This document shows, piece by piece, positions 1-5,312 of a stretch of 6,260 nucleotides of DNA (position 1 is its first letter; each line of letters opens with the position of its first letter). The notes under the pieces were generated by a model. It saw only the letters and a program-made list of their open reading frames with translations, was not told where the DNA came from and did not search any database. Source of the stretch: Actinomycetota bacterium (GTDB taxonomy: Bacteria; Actinomycetota; Actinomycetes; Streptosporangiales; Streptosporangiaceae); the NCBI GenBank assembly GCA_003140115.1, contig PLIQ01000607.1, forward strand, positions 6,608 to 12,867, in the 5' to 3' direction. The translations under genes were made by a program, and so were the position numbers.

Positions 1-13
1 CAGCTCGATCTGA
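1..13 (+). CDS. 3' end of an upstream gene, probably an SDR-family oxidoreductase (partial)
   Basis: Only the last three codons and the stop are in the window (bases 2-13 read Ser-Ser-Ile-stop). They are called because bases 1-19, which include the stop and six following bases, are identical to 2953-2971. There the same bases end a recognisable SDR reading frame with the C-terminal sequence VDGGAISSI. The inference is that a related SDR gene ends here. With so little sequence the family assignment rests entirely on that match, and the gene body lies outside the window. Confidence 0.4.
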
Positions 14-28
14 GCACCCAGCCGCAGG

Positions 29-223
29 TCAGGCCTCCCGACGTTGAGCCTGATCCGGGACCGGCGGCGGGAACCACGGCCGTTCGGCGAAAAGCAGCTC
101 AACGGGTCCGGCGGAACGGTGCTTGCCGGTCTCGGTCAGCCGTTGCTGGATCTCGCTGGCGCGATCATAGGCTTGGTCGCTCATCGTCACCCAGCGCCAC
201 ACCTCTCGCAGCAGGCGCCGCTA
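29..223 (-). pseudogene. C-terminal relic of a VapC-like PIN-domain toxin
   Basis: On the minus strand the frame downstream of an in-frame TAG (221-223) reads RRLLREVWRWVTM, then SDQAYDRASEIQQRL, then TETGKHRSAGPVELL, and ends at a TGA at 29-31. An ATG at 184 would give a 51-residue product. This matches the second half of actinobacterial VapC toxins, which typically have a W-V-x-M-P-D-x-A-Y-x-R-A-x-E-x-Q stretch followed by G-x-H-R-S-A-G-x-V-D-L-L. In those enzymes the Asp of the last motif helps bind the catalytic metal; here it is Glu. The N-terminal half with the first catalytic Asp is not found upstream in any frame. After ELLFA the sequence becomes proline-rich and loses the usual AATAE-x-x-G-L-x-x-L-H-Y-D ending. 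No antitoxin is visible. It is most likely a dead fragment. The family match is from memory of the motif. Confidence 0.55.
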
Positions 224-334
224 TTCAAGCCGTCGGCCAGGGATCGCGCTGACCACGATTTGTCCGGCAGACCTCATGGAACGACCTGGAACGCCTTTGT
301 AATGTAGCGCGCATAAGAACGGGACAGGAGCGAG

Positions 335-360
335 GGCAGGAGCGGCGGGCCGCTCCTGCC
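335..360 (+). promoter_or_regulatory. 11-bp perfect hairpin just upstream of the AIM24-like operon
   Basis: GGCAGGAGCGG (335-345) pairs perfectly with CCGCTCCTGCC (350-360) around a 4-nt CGGG loop. It sits 17 nt before the GTG start at 378 and ends only a few bases before the ribosome binding site GAGGGAG (366-372). The 8-mer CAGGAGCG in its left arm is also present at 325-332, so there is a direct repeat next to the inverted one. No T-run follows, so a classical intrinsic terminator is unlikely. It could be an operator or a leader hairpin. A weak sigma70-like site, TGGAAC (277-282) with 17 nt to TAATGT (300-305), lies upstream and would place the hairpin in the transcribed leader. The function is inferred, not shown. 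Confidence 0.45.
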
Positions 361-377
361 GGCCAGAGGGAGCTGCC

Positions 378-1169
378 GTGGAGGGGATTGCCTGCTCGTG
401 GTGCCATTACCCGAACGAGCCGGGCCGGGTGAGCTGCGGGACGTGCGGGGCGCCGCTGGACGCGGCGAATGCGATGTCGGAGTCGGGGTGGCGCGCGGCG
501 CCCAGGCTGCGGGAGATGGCGGAGTTCCGGACTGGGAACATCACCTGCCAGATCGCGGGCCAGGTGGTCCCGGTGGCCGAGTTCACCCTCGCCGACGGCG
601 ACACCATCTACTTCGAGCAGCACACGCTGCTGTGGAAAGAGCGGACGGTCTCCCTGAGCGGGAAGAACCTGAAACAACGCGGCCAGCGCACCATCGCCGG
701 AATGCCGCACGCGGTGATCGAGGCGCGAGGGCCCGGGCGCATCGCCGTCACGCGCGATGCTTCCGGTGAGGTGGTCGTGCTCCCGCTTCATCCCGAAGTC
801 GAGACCGACATCCGAGGTCACGCTTTCCTGGCCGCGTCGCAGAACGTGGGCTACGACTTCATCAAGATCGACAAGCTGGCCAGCATGCTGCACGGCGGGC
901 CCGGGATGTACCTGGACCGGTTCGTGGCCGGGGATACGCCAGGGCTCTTGCTGCTGCACGGGTACGGCAACGTCTTCCAGCGCCGGCTGGGTGTCGGCGA
1001 GAAGATCCTGGTCGAGCCGGGAGGGTTTCTCTACAAGGACTCACCGGTCACGATCAACCCCGTCCCGGTGCAGGCCGGCGCGGGTTTCCGGCACGCGAAC
1101 TGGGCGGAACTGACCGGCCCGGGACGGGTCGGGATCCAGTCGATGTACATCCACCGGCACGTCATCTGA
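378..1169 (+). CDS. zinc-ribbon AIM24-like (DUF124/TIGR00266) protein, first of a tandem pair
   Basis: The 263-residue product has two parts. Residues 6-23 form a zinc ribbon (C6-S-W-C9, then C20-G-T-C23; CxxC-x10-CxxC). From about residue 55 on there is a beta-rich domain resembling the AIM24/DUF124 family: CQIAG at 57-61, VPVAE at 64-68, a central EARGPGRIAV segment, YLDRF, LLLLHGYGNVF, then a closing LTGPGRVGIQS near the C-terminus. The repeated GPGR(I/V) elements fit the internally duplicated fold known for this family. There is no signal peptide or membrane segment, so it is expected to be cytoplasmic. The GTG start is supported by GAGGGAG at 366-372. The next gene begins 15 nt after the stop and encodes a paralogue, so the two are likely co-transcribed and may form hetero-oligomers (inference). 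The biochemical role of bacterial AIM24 proteins is poorly defined, and I assign none. Large antisense reading frames over this gene are shadows of its GC-biased codons. Confidence 0.85.
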   Translation: MEGIACSWCHYPNEPGRVSCGTCGAPLDAANAMSESGWRAAPRLREMAEFRTGNITCQIAGQVVPVAEFTLADGDTIYFEQHTLLWKERTVSLSGKNLKQRGQRTIAGMPHAVIEARGPGRIAVTRDASGEVVVLPLHPEVETDIRGHAFLAASQNVGYDFIKIDKLASMLHGGPGMYLDRFVAGDTPGLLLLHGYGNVFQRRLGVGEKILVEPGGFLYKDSPVTINPVPVQAGAGFRHANWAELTGPGRVGIQSMYIHRHVI

Positions 1170-1184
1170 GATCGGAGCGCGGCG

Positions 1185-2117
1185 ATGAGCGAGCACAACG
1201 GCTACGCCTGTCCCTACTGCCGGCTGAGCTCCGACGCGGGCAGCCGGACCTGCCCGAACTGCGGAGCACCCGCCGACGCGCGCGAGATGCGCGACGACGA
1301 AGGGTGGGTGGAGCAGCCGCCGATCCGCGACATGGCCCGCATCCAGTTCGGCCGGTCTCAGTGCCAGATCGCCGGCACCTACGTGCCGGTGGCCGAGATG
1401 GCTCTGGCCCCGGGTGAGCAGGTCTACTTCTCCCATCACGTCCTGCTGTGGGCCGAACCAGCGACGCGGCTGGCCGCGCGGCAGATGCCGAAGGGCTGGG
1501 ATCGGCGCATGGCCGGGATGCCGCTGGTCATGATGGAGGCGTCGGGCCCGGGGCGTATCGCCTTCTCCGATAACGAACCGGGCGAGCTCATCGCCGTGCC
1601 GCTCGAGGCGGGCCACGCCATCGACGTTGCCGTGCATCGTTTCCTGGTGGCGACCTCGGCGGTTTCCTACGACTGGTTCACCCCCCAGGTCTGGTGGATC
1701 CTCGGCACCGGCGCTGAGAAGGAGAAGTTCCGCCCGATGGGGTGGGCCATGGACCGGTTCACCGCGCAGCAGCGCGGACTGCTGCTCCTGCATGCCCGCG
1801 GGAACACCTTCATCCGGGACCTGCGCGACGGCGAGCCGATCTACGTCGTCCCGCGCGCCCTGGTCTACAAGGACCTATCGGTGCACATGAACATCCACAT
1901 GGAGCGACCGGCGTCGCCCCGGGCGCACTGGAAGCTCATCCCGATGATCCGGCTGACCGGGCCGGGCCGCGTCGCGATCCAGTCCCAGTACGAATTCGAA
2001 GGCGAATCACACTACGGGTGGAACGAGCTCGGCCCCGACGGAAGCTGGCGGAACTGGAACCCCGACCCCAGCCGCTGGCGGCCCATCGTCAAGGAACGCG
2101 AGCCCCTGTACCCGTAG
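1185..2117 (+). CDS. zinc-ribbon AIM24-like (DUF124/TIGR00266) protein, second of a tandem pair
   Basis: This 310-residue protein has the same design as its upstream neighbour. A zinc ribbon lies at residues 9-26 (C9-P-Y-C12, C23-P-N-C26). A conserved linker GW-x-x-x-P-x-(L/I)-R-(E/D)-M-A follows, then CQIAG and VPVAE, EASGPGRIAF, MDRF, GLLLLHARGNTF, ALVYKD and RLTGPGRVAIQS. It differs by a longer central loop (containing VWWILGTG and EKEKFRPMGW) and by a C-terminal tail of roughly 40 residues rich in Trp, Pro and charged residues, ending REPLYP. The ATG at 1185 is preceded by GGAG (1173-1176), and the gene starts 15 nt after the first stop, so translation from one transcript is likely. The relationship is an old tandem duplication: identity is clear at motif level but many positions differ. 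No signal peptide or membrane helix is seen. Function is unknown; a soluble, metal-stabilised scaffold-type protein is a guess from the fold. Confidence 0.85.
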   Translation: MSEHNGYACPYCRLSSDAGSRTCPNCGAPADAREMRDDEGWVEQPPIRDMARIQFGRSQCQIAGTYVPVAEMALAPGEQVYFSHHVLLWAEPATRLAARQMPKGWDRRMAGMPLVMMEASGPGRIAFSDNEPGELIAVPLEAGHAIDVAVHRFLVATSAVSYDWFTPQVWWILGTGAEKEKFRPMGWAMDRFTAQQRGLLLLHARGNTFIRDLRDGEPIYVVPRALVYKDLSVHMNIHMERPASPRAHWKLIPMIRLTGPGRVAIQSQYEFEGESHYGWNELGPDGSWRNWNPDPSRWRPIVKEREPLYP

Positions 2118-2174
2118 TCCAGACCGGGAAGTTTCCGAGGATGCCTGATCCCTCGCAGCTGCTCGGGGGACGGA

Positions 2175-2245
2175 ACAAGCACCAGGTCCGTTCGGAGTAA
2201 GGATTTCAATGATCCCGAACGGGCCGTGGCGTTACGGCCCGAGCC
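2175..2245 (+). repeat. dispersed non-coding repeat, copy A
   Basis: This stretch matches 5031-5104 in the same orientation. Shared blocks are AC(A/G)AGCACCA, CCGTTCGGAG, ATTTCAAT, ATCCCGAACGGG and TTACGGCC-x-GAGCC, with two single-base length differences between copies, giving about 80% identity by eye. CCGTTCGG (2188-2195) is the exact reverse complement of CCGAACGG (2215-2222), giving an 8-bp stem with a 19-nt loop. Copy A has a second potential stem, GGCCGT (2222-2227) with ACGGCC (2234-2239), which copy B does not keep. It lies just after the AIM24 pair and 5' of the fragment region. It could be a small mobile element, a structured RNA or a shared regulatory leader. I do not recognise a named family. 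Confidence 0.65.
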
Positions 2246-2297
2246 CGCTTACTGTCCCTGCGTGGAAAACCGGGCTGATCGGTCCTACAGTTGCCCG

Positions 2298-2717
2298 GTG
2301 AGCAGAAGGCAGCGGCCGTCGGCAACTGCGCTGGCAACCTCGTCGGCTCCGGGGGGCAGGGACTGGAGGCGGCGGGCTGGCGGGATGCTCATGGCCGGCG
2401 TCGTCTACGTGCCGTGGCTGGCCGTAAGGCTGTTTCCGCTCGCCTGGCGCTGGCCGGGAGGAATTTCCCTTGACTACGGTGAGCTTCTGAGTTTGCTGCC
2501 GGGCGTAGTCCTCATCGCCTTGCTCGCGCATCGACGGGGAAGGCGCGCAGGCGGTCTCCGAAGGGGAAGGTTTGCTGGCCGGTGTCACGGGGACGGGCGG
2601 GTCGATCGTCTTTGTGCTGGCCTCGTCGGTGCGGGTGCCGCTGGCGGAACTGGCCATCTCGAACGGGCTGTTCCCGGGTCTGGCCGGGGTGGTGAAGACG
2701 ACTGGCCGGGGAACTAG
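2298..2717 (+). CDS. possible short membrane protein ORF, unrecognised, probably truncated or chimeric
   Basis: A GTG-initiated frame of 139 codons. Residues 1-29 are basic (RRQR, RDWRRR). Residues 30-50 are hydrophobic ([21 protein letters not shown]) and residues 60-77 are hydrophobic ([18 protein letters not shown]), the latter followed by HRRGRR. This suggests two membrane segments with positive flanks. From about residue 80 the frame becomes low-complexity Arg/Gly-rich and, beyond 2572, is read out of frame across an SDR relic, so the real gene was probably cut off around 2530-2560. TACAGT (2286-2291) lies six bases before the GTG, with TGGAAA 17 nt further upstream, which would allow a leaderless transcript. 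No family is recognised. It may equally be a chance ORF; third positions are less GC-biased here than in the clear genes. Confidence 0.3.
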   Translation: MSRRQRPSATALATSSAPGGRDWRRRAGGMLMAGVVYVPWLAVRLFPLAWRWPGGISLDYGELLSLLPGVVLIALLAHRRGRRAGGLRRGRFAGRCHGDGRVDRLCAGLVGAGAAGGTGHLERAVPGSGRGGEDDWPGN

Positions 2718-2965
2718 GGCCGGGCGGGATCCGGGTCAACGGGCTGCTGCCGGTCAGGATCGCCACCGACCGGGTCCGGGAACTCGATGCCCTGCAGGGA
2801 GACCCGGACGAGGTACGCGCCCGGCTGTCGGAGCACATCCCGCTACGCAGGTACGGGGAACCAGAGGAGTTCGCGCGGGCGGCGGCGTTCGTGCTCTCCC
2901 CCGCCGCGTCCTACATCACCGGCGCGATGATCCCCGTCGATGGCGGCGCCATCAGCTCGATCTGA
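2572..2965 (+). pseudogene. 5'-truncated, frameshifted SDR-family oxidoreductase relic
   Basis: Two frames together make the C-terminal half of an SDR (Rossmann-fold NAD(P)-dependent oxidoreductase). Bases 2572-2700 read [19 protein letters not shown], then [15 protein letters not shown]. Skipping the single A at 2701, the next frame continues [14 protein letters not shown], then [37 protein letters not shown], and [22 protein letters not shown], stopping at 2963-2965. The join restores the usual KTLAxELxPxGIRVNxxxPG segment exactly, so one inserted base explains the break. The Rossmann start (TGxxxGIG) and the N-terminal half are absent. Stops at 2488-2490 and 2506-2508 block the frame upstream. 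At the catalytic YxxxK site the sequence is S-N-G-L-F; relatives I recall with S-N-x-x-R there suggest a divergent SDR subgroup. It cannot make a functional enzyme. A sequencing indel could explain the frameshift but not the missing 5' half. Confidence 0.8.
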
Positions 2966-2971
2966 GCACCC
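2953..2971 (+). repeat. 19-bp direct repeat of bases 1-19, spanning an SDR stop codon
   Basis: Bases 2953-2971 are identical to 1-19, covering Ser-Ser-Ile-stop and six bases after the stop. The sequences diverge immediately afterwards. Because identity continues past the stop codon, conserved coding alone does not explain it. A duplication of an SDR 3' end is the simplest reading. The other end of the match lies outside the window. Confidence 0.6.
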
Positions 2972-3055
2972 GAGTGTTTTACTGACCTGGTGGCTGATGG
3001 GACGAGCCGATGCCGGTCGCCTTGGTGGCTGGCGCTACCCGGGGTGCCGCGAGAA

Positions 3056-3502
3056 CTACTCCGGCTGGGCCAGGCCGGCGGGCGGCGGGGAAACGCCGGG
3101 TTCGAGCAACGCGCGGCACACATCGGTGATGTCGACGATTCCGACCAGGCCTTCGTCGCCGACGACCGGGAGGTGCCGGAAATGGCCGCTCGTCATGACC
3201 TGGGCAGCGTCACGGACGCTAGTCGTGGTGTTGATGACGGTCGGGCGAGTGGTCATCAGGGCATGGATCCGGGTACTGTTCACGTCCATTCCGTCGGCAA
3301 CCGCGTGGGCAATATCCGCCTCGGTGATGATGCCTGTCGGCTGGCCGGTCTGGGCGTCCAGGACCATGAGGGCGGTCGCGCCCGCGCGCTTCATCAGATA
3401 GGCGGCCGCAGCGATGTGGTCGGCCTGTTCCACCGTCGTCAACGGCGGCCGCATGATGTCTGCGGCGGTGGCCGGGGCGGCGGTGCTGGTCTGCTCGGAC
3501 AT
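3056..3502 (-). CDS. twin CBS-domain protein
   Basis: 148 residues containing little besides two CBS modules. CBS1 is about residues 15-70 (D-I-M-R-P-P-L-T-T-V, then GIITEADIAHAV) and CBS2 about 78-133 (I-H-A-L-M-T-T-R-P-T-V-I, then HLPVVGDEGLVGIVDITDV). Pairs of CBS motifs form a Bateman module that usually binds adenine nucleotides such as AMP, ATP or SAM and acts as a regulatory sensor. Size and layout resemble stand-alone two-CBS proteins such as mycobacterial Hrp1, but I do not claim orthology. The product is soluble, with no attached enzyme or DNA-binding domain. It starts 23 nt after the desaturase stop on the same strand, so the two genes are probably one operon. The leader is purine-rich (AGGTAGAGGTAGAAGGAG), and its last AGGAG abuts the ATG. 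The earlier GAGG, 9 nt away, is the better-spaced ribosome binding site. What it regulates is not shown. Confidence 0.88.
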   Translation of the reverse strand: MSEQTSTAAPATAADIMRPPLTTVEQADHIAAAAYLMKRAGATALMVLDAQTGQPTGIITEADIAHAVADGMDVNSTRIHALMTTRPTVINTTTSVRDAAQVMTSGHFRHLPVVGDEGLVGIVDITDVCRALLEPGVSPPPAGLAQPE

Positions 3503-3525
3503 CTCCTTCTACCTCTACCTTTCTA

Positions 3526-4734
3526 TTACGGCGCCTTCGTGCGTGACCCCGACGGCACCAACGCCGAAGCCGTTTGCCGCACTCTCCGATAGCGACCGTC
3601 GGCGCGCCTGGCGCCACCTCCCGCTGCCGACGACCGTGCGGCTCCTTCAGCTGCGAGTGGTGCCTGAACGCGGCTGGCTGCTCCGACGTCGCTAAGGTGA
3701 TGGACGATCTGACGGAATGACTCGACAAAGTTTTCTTCGCTGTAGCAAAGATCGGCCGCTACGCAGAAGTCCCTGACGAGGCCCTGGACCCGACGCAGGT
3801 TGGGCCGGGGCATCGAGGGAAATAGGTGATGCTCGATCTGGTAGTTGAGGCCGCCGAGCATGAAGTCGGTGAACCGGCCGCCCGTAATATTTCGGGCAGT
3901 GACCACCTGGCGGCGGGCGAAGCTGGTCGCCGTTGCGGTCTCGATGATCGGCATCCCCTTGTGGTTGGGGGCGAAGCTGATGCCCAGGTACAGCGAGAAG
4001 ACCGCCTGCTGTACGGCGATGAAAGCCAGTGCCTTGAGCGGGGAGAGCACCAACAGCACCACCGTCAGGTACAGCGCGGCGTGCAGCGCGATGAGAGAGG
4101 TTTCTACCGCCGCGGCGTGGTCTCGTTGCCGCAAAAGCCGCTTGACCCCGAGTACGTGCATACCCCCGCTTCGCAGCAGCATGAGGGGGAAGAAGAGCGG
4201 CGCCTGCCAGCGTGCCAGCCACGACGCGAGAGGGCGGCGCCCGTTTTCTGGGGCGGCAGGGGAGGCCAAGGGGACTCCTTCGCTCATATCGGGGTCGCGG
4301 CCCACCTCGTTGGGATGCGCATGGTGGGCGTTGTGCTTGTGAACCCACCAGCCGAAGCTCAGCCCGATGAGCACGTTTCCTACGGTGAGGCCGAGCAGGC
4401 GATTGCGCCGGCGTGTGCCGAACACCTGGTTGTGTCCCGCATCATGGCCGATGAAGCCAAGCTGGGTGAAGATGATTCCCGCCAATGCGGCGACGGCGAG
4501 GGTCGTCCACGAGTTGCCGACGATAACGAACAGGACCCATCCAGCCATGAAGGCGAAGATCGTCAGGGTGATCTTCAATCGGTAGTAGCCGGGCCTGCGG
4601 TCAAGGAGACCCTTCGCTCGCACCTGCAGCGCCAGCGCACGAAAGCTAGCCGTCGAAGGGTCGACGGCGACTGGCAGCCCGTCTGCGGCTGGGGCCCGGT
4701 CGGACGGCCGGGCAAGATCGCCGGGTAGTGTCAT
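3526..4734 (-). CDS. membrane fatty acid desaturase (three histidine boxes)
   Basis: A 402-residue integral membrane di-iron desaturase, expected to insert a double bond into an acyl chain using O2 and reducing equivalents. Using the ATG at 4734, the metal-binding boxes are H-D-A-G-H (97-101), H-K-H-N-A-H-H (132-138) and Q-I-E-H-H (299-303), followed by LFPSMPRPNL. The Gln-led third box is typical of acyl-lipid/front-end-like enzymes. No cytochrome b5 domain is fused. Hydrophobic pairs lie about 56-94, with others at 112-130, 176-188 and 211-252. The frame is open to a GTG at 4773, but the ATG at 4734 has a GGGAG 8 nt upstream and is preferred. After LSDVGAASR (about 355) there is an extra tail of about 47 residues, Ala/Arg-rich, which looks disordered and may be read-through extension. 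It is followed after 23 nt by the CBS-domain gene. Substrate and regioselectivity cannot be read from the sequence. Confidence 0.9.
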   Translation of the reverse strand: MTLPGDLARPSDRAPAADGLPVAVDPSTASFRALALQVRAKGLLDRRPGYYRLKITLTIFAFMAGWVLFVIVGNSWTTLAVAALAGIIFTQLGFIGHDAGHNQVFGTRRRNRLLGLTVGNVLIGLSFGWWVHKHNAHHAHPNEVGRDPDMSEGVPLASPAAPENGRRPLASWLARWQAPLFFPLMLLRSGGMHVLGVKRLLRQRDHAAAVETSLIALHAALYLTVVLLVLSPLKALAFIAVQQAVFSLYLGISFAPNHKGMPIIETATATSFARRQVVTARNITGGRFTDFMLGGLNYQIEHHLFPSMPRPNLRRVQGLVRDFCVAADLCYSEENFVESFRQIVHHLSDVGAASRVQAPLAAEGAARSSAAGGGARRADGRYRRVRQTASALVPSGSRTKAP

Positions 4735-5030
4735 CTTCGCCGCTCCCGCTCCCTGGACGTCTTCCGAGCACACCGCTCGGAGCCTTCGTCGCCAGGGTCT
4801 GGAGCAACGATGCCGCGGTCAGGGCCCACCCCGCACCGACCGCACCTGTTTGGCACGACGCTACCACCCCGAGACGGCCCCGCAAGGCCGACGCTAGGCG
4901 AACTCCCCTCACCTTGACGGTACGGAACGGCGGGGACGTCGGGCTGGCGCGGGCCATAGACGCGGCGCCCAGGCGGAACTCATCGCTCCGTGACGCAGGT
5001 GCAATTGGAGCGCACGCAGGTGGAGCTGGG
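4735..5030. other. intergenic stretch without a supported gene
   Basis: Together with the following bases up to 5312, this forms a gap of about 580 bases between the divergent desaturase and transporter genes. Both strands carry open frames here, but they show no recognisable domain, no convincing ribosome binding site and low-complexity Ala/Arg/Pro composition, so I treat them as GC-rich chance frames. The desaturase promoter must lie here. The rest of the gap holds the repeat copy B and the transporter control region, listed separately. Confidence 0.5.
4858..4885 (-). promoter_or_regulatory. weak candidate promoter for the desaturase-CBS operon
   Basis: On the minus strand TTGCGG (4885-4880) is followed after 16 nt by TAGCGT (4863-4858), a fair match to the actinobacterial TTGACN/TANNNT pattern. 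It would give a leader of about 115 nt before the preferred ATG at 4734. In sequence this GC-rich such matches occur by chance, and this is only a pointer. Confidence 0.2.
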
Positions 5031-5104
5031 ACGAGCACCACGGACCGTTCGGAGGAAAAGAATTTCAATTATCCCGAACGGGCGATGGTATTACGGCCAG
5101 AGCC
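5031..5104 (+). repeat. dispersed non-coding repeat, copy B
   Basis: This is the second copy of the element at 2175-2245, same orientation. The 8-bp stem is kept exactly: CCGTTCGG (5045-5052) and CCGAACGG (5074-5081) around a 21-nt A/T-rich loop containing ATTTCAAT. After the stem GGCGATGGTATTACGGCC replaces the copy A version GGCCGTGGCGTTACGGCC. A GTCCCTG heptamer follows in both copies (2254-2260 and 5119-5125). The local drop in GC stands out from the surrounding DNA. It lies about 210 nt upstream of the transporter start, between divergent genes. Confidence 0.65.
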
Positions 5105-5226
5105 GGTGGTTGTCATCAGTCCCTGACCTTGCGGATAATGCGGGTAAGTTGGGCGCTGGCCGATTCCTCAATTTCTCACTAGGTGATTCATCATGGTGAT
5201 GGGGATAAATCTGGAGGCGATTTTTT

Positions 5227-5279
5227 AGAGCCTTCCCACCAGAGGAACTAGATCTTTTCCCTGATCTGCCGGGGGCTCT
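5227..5279 (+). promoter_or_regulatory. nested inverted repeats overlapping the transporter promoter
   Basis: AGAGCC (5227-5232) pairs with GGCTCT (5274-5279), and inside this AGATC (5250-5254) pairs with GATCT (5263-5267) around an 8-nt TTTTCCCT loop. The outer right arm ends at the first base of the proposed -35 box. A T6 run (5221-5226) lies just before the left arm, the wrong side for a plus-strand terminator. This could be a regulator binding site for the acetate transporter gene. The outer arms are short and far apart, so chance is possible. Confidence 0.3.
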
Positions 5280-5306
5280 TGCAATCGGTTGCGACGATCT
5301 TACGAT
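5279..5306 (+). promoter_or_regulatory. predicted promoter giving a leaderless mRNA
   Basis: TTGCAA (5279-5284) and TACGAT (5301-5306) are separated by 16 nt. Six bases (AAGGGC) separate the -10 box from the ATG at 5313, so transcription would start at or within a base or two of the A of the start codon. This fits the TANNNT-6/7-start arrangement known for leaderless genes in actinobacteria. It also explains why there is no properly spaced ribosome binding site: AAGGG ends only one base before the ATG. Confidence 0.55.
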
Positions 5307-5312
5307 AAGGGC

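Noticed and set aside
80..120. CCGTTCGGCGAAAAG...CAACGGG as a third copy of the dispersed repeat
   Set aside because: It resembles the left arm and loop, but the exact right arm (CCGAACGG) and downstream blocks are missing, and it is explained by the PIN relic's coding sequence.
44..307. Plus-strand 87-codon ORF at the left edge
   Set aside because: It has no ribosome binding site or motif and lies opposite the PIN-domain relic, which explains the sequence better.
225..959. Long minus-strand open frame opposite the first AIM24 gene
   Set aside because: It is antisense to a clear domain-bearing gene, is rich in Arg/Pro/His and has no recognisable motif. High GC keeps antisense frames open.
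1041..1793. Long minus-strand open frame spanning both AIM24 genes
   Set aside because: It crosses the boundary of two real plus-strand genes, has no family motif, and is a codon-bias shadow.
2188..2222. CRISPR-like repeat (ATTTCAAT-containing, with stem)
   Set aside because: Only two copies about 2.9 kb apart, no regular spacers and no cas genes, so not an array.
2966..3055. Terminator between the convergent SDR relic and CBS gene
   Set aside because: No stem longer than a few bases and no T-run could be found.
3826..4728. 300-codon plus-strand open frame
   Set aside because: It lies antisense to the three-histidine-box desaturase; its composition is charged and low-complexity.
4646..5126. 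Open frames on both strands in the desaturase-transporter gap
   Set aside because: No motif, no good start context, and they run through repeat copy B. Treated as chance.
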